Part shown: positions 14,138 through 14,831 of the stretch, piece by piece
Layout of the letters: every line of letters starts with the position of its first letter
How positions within the stretch are numbered: the stretch's first letter is position 1
Position numbers and translations under genes: made by a program
The notes under the pieces: model-generated
What the model saw: the letters and a program-made list of their open reading frames with translations, nothing else
Told to the model about the DNA's origin: nothing
The model's database searches: none
Source: Vulcanimicrobiia bacterium
GTDB lineage: Bacteria; Vulcanimicrobiota; Vulcanimicrobiia; Vulcanimicrobiales; Vulcanimicrobiaceae
Direction: 5' to 3'
Length of the DNA: 14,831 bases
Assembly: GCA_025451135.1 (NCBI GenBank)
Contig: JANWKW010000038.1
Coordinates: forward strand, 1 to 14,831

Positions 14138-14831
14138 CCTTTCGCCGCCGCCGGGAACGCCTTCGCCCAGGCCGCTTCGATCTTCTCCGGCGTGGGTCTC
14201 TCGATCACGCTCGCGACGCAGCCGTCGGGCCGGATGACGAGCGCGGCCGGCGTCTTGACGTGCCAGCGTTTCGGTAATGCGGGGATGTGGATGGCCTCGC
14301 GACCGCCCGTCTTGGCGTTGCCGATCGCGAGCAAGGCGGCCCTGCCTTTGCGGACCTCGTTGATGCGCCGGCCGTCGGGCAGGCGCAGATCGCCGACGCG
14401 GCGGCCGGCGACCGGATGGCGGGAGTCGACGATCGGCGATCTGGTATAGCGCCCGTTGAGCATGCCGAGGCCGCGGGCGGCCTTGCGCTGCATGCCGACG
14501 CCGCGCAACGCGCGGCGTAACAGGTTGAGGCCGCGCTTCTTGAACCAGCTCTGCGTCAACTGGCCGTAGCGCGCGAGACGATTGGCGTAGTTCTCGACCG
14601 AGTCGGTCATCATCTCGCGGCGCTCGAGGTCGTAGCTGTCCAGCAGCTTGCGCGCGTCTCCGCCCGCGAGCGCGTAGGCGAGCTTCCACGCCAGGTTGGC
14701 CGCATCGTGGATGCCGACGTTGAGGCCCTGGCCGCCGGCCGGGCTGTTCAGGTGTGCGGCGTCCCCGGCCAGCGCGACCCGACCTTTGACGAACCGCTGC
14801 GCGTGATTGCGATGGATGGTGAAGAAGCCGC
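14134..14831 (-). CDS. FAD-dependent aromatic-type monooxygenase, 5' end missing
   Basis: The minus-strand frame is open from the window edge (first whole codon at 14829), giving 231 residues of the C-terminal part. It holds the second FAD-binding motif of the PheA/UbiH-type (FAD_binding_3) hydroxylases: GRVALAGDAAHLNSPAGGQG, then LNVGIHDAANLAWKLA. After the barrel-like region comes a C-terminal thioredoxin-like extension of the kind found in phenol and polyketide hydroxylases, with ALVIRPDGCVASVIERP (the oxygenase-tail R-P-D-G motif). These enzymes use NAD(P)H and O2 to hydroxylate aromatic or polyketide substrates; the substrate cannot be told. The N-terminal GxGxxG domain is outside the window. 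The methionines at 14613 and 14610 are internal. Confidence 0.88.
   Translation of the reverse strand, partial: GFFTIHRNHAQRFVKGRVALAGDAAHLNSPAGGQGLNVGIHDAANLAWKLAYALAGGDARKLLDSYDLERREMMTDSVENYANRLARYGQLTQSWFKKRGLNLLRRALRGVGMQRKAARGLGMLNGRYTRSPIVDSRHPVAGRRVGDLRLPDGRRINEVRKGRAALLAIGNAKTGGREAIHIPALPKRWHVKTPAALVIRPDGCVASVIERPTPEKIEAAWAKAFPAAAKG

Overview
The window is a dense, very GC-rich stretch of bacterial chromosome with thirteen protein genes (the first and last cut by the window edges). There are short intergenic gaps, frequent GTG starts, and many 4-base stop/start overlaps. No tRNA, rRNA, CRISPR array, transposase or phage gene is visible, so this looks like core or semi-core chromosome rather than an island. 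The organism cannot be named from the sequence alone. The mix of a PdxST vitamin B6 route, MEP isoprenoid synthesis, a photoactive-yellow-protein-like gene and this GC content would suit a little-studied soil or air lineage such as Eremiobacterota (WPS-2). That is only a guess.

Layout. Bases 1-6144 hold a DNA-repair block. Endonuclease IV (nfo, 5' end missing) and DNA polymerase IV (dinB) run on the plus strand with a 2-base gap. Facing them on the minus strand is an overlapping three-gene unit, in transcription order: a RecB/AddB-type PD-(D/E)XK nuclease with four cysteines placed like the AddB/Cas4 iron-sulfur cluster, a UvrD/Rep-family helicase, and an Eis-like GNAT acetyltransferase. ubiX (flavin prenyltransferase) is transcribed divergently from that unit.

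Bases 6778-8851 hold a minus-strand operon in the order ispE, a MobA-like nucleotidyltransferase, and a 124-residue single-domain PAS protein. Each pair is joined by a GTGA overlap. The PAS protein has the size and key residues of photoactive yellow protein (PYP), including the chromophore-binding cysteine in an APCT motif. It is the most interesting item in the window. It stands tail to tail with ubiX, two bases apart.

Bases 8911-11835 hold a plus-strand pair: an 813-residue cytoplasmic six-hairpin glycosidase-like protein and a small proline-rich membrane-anchored protein. A palindromic element and a good ribosome site then lead into pdxS-pdxT (pyridoxal 5'-phosphate synthase). After a structured 155-base gap come an HNH endonuclease and, convergent with it, the C-terminal part of an FAD-dependent aromatic-type monooxygenase that runs off the right edge. 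Two convergent gene pairs (dinB/GNAT and HNH/monooxygenase) share the palindrome CTAG as overlapping stop codons.
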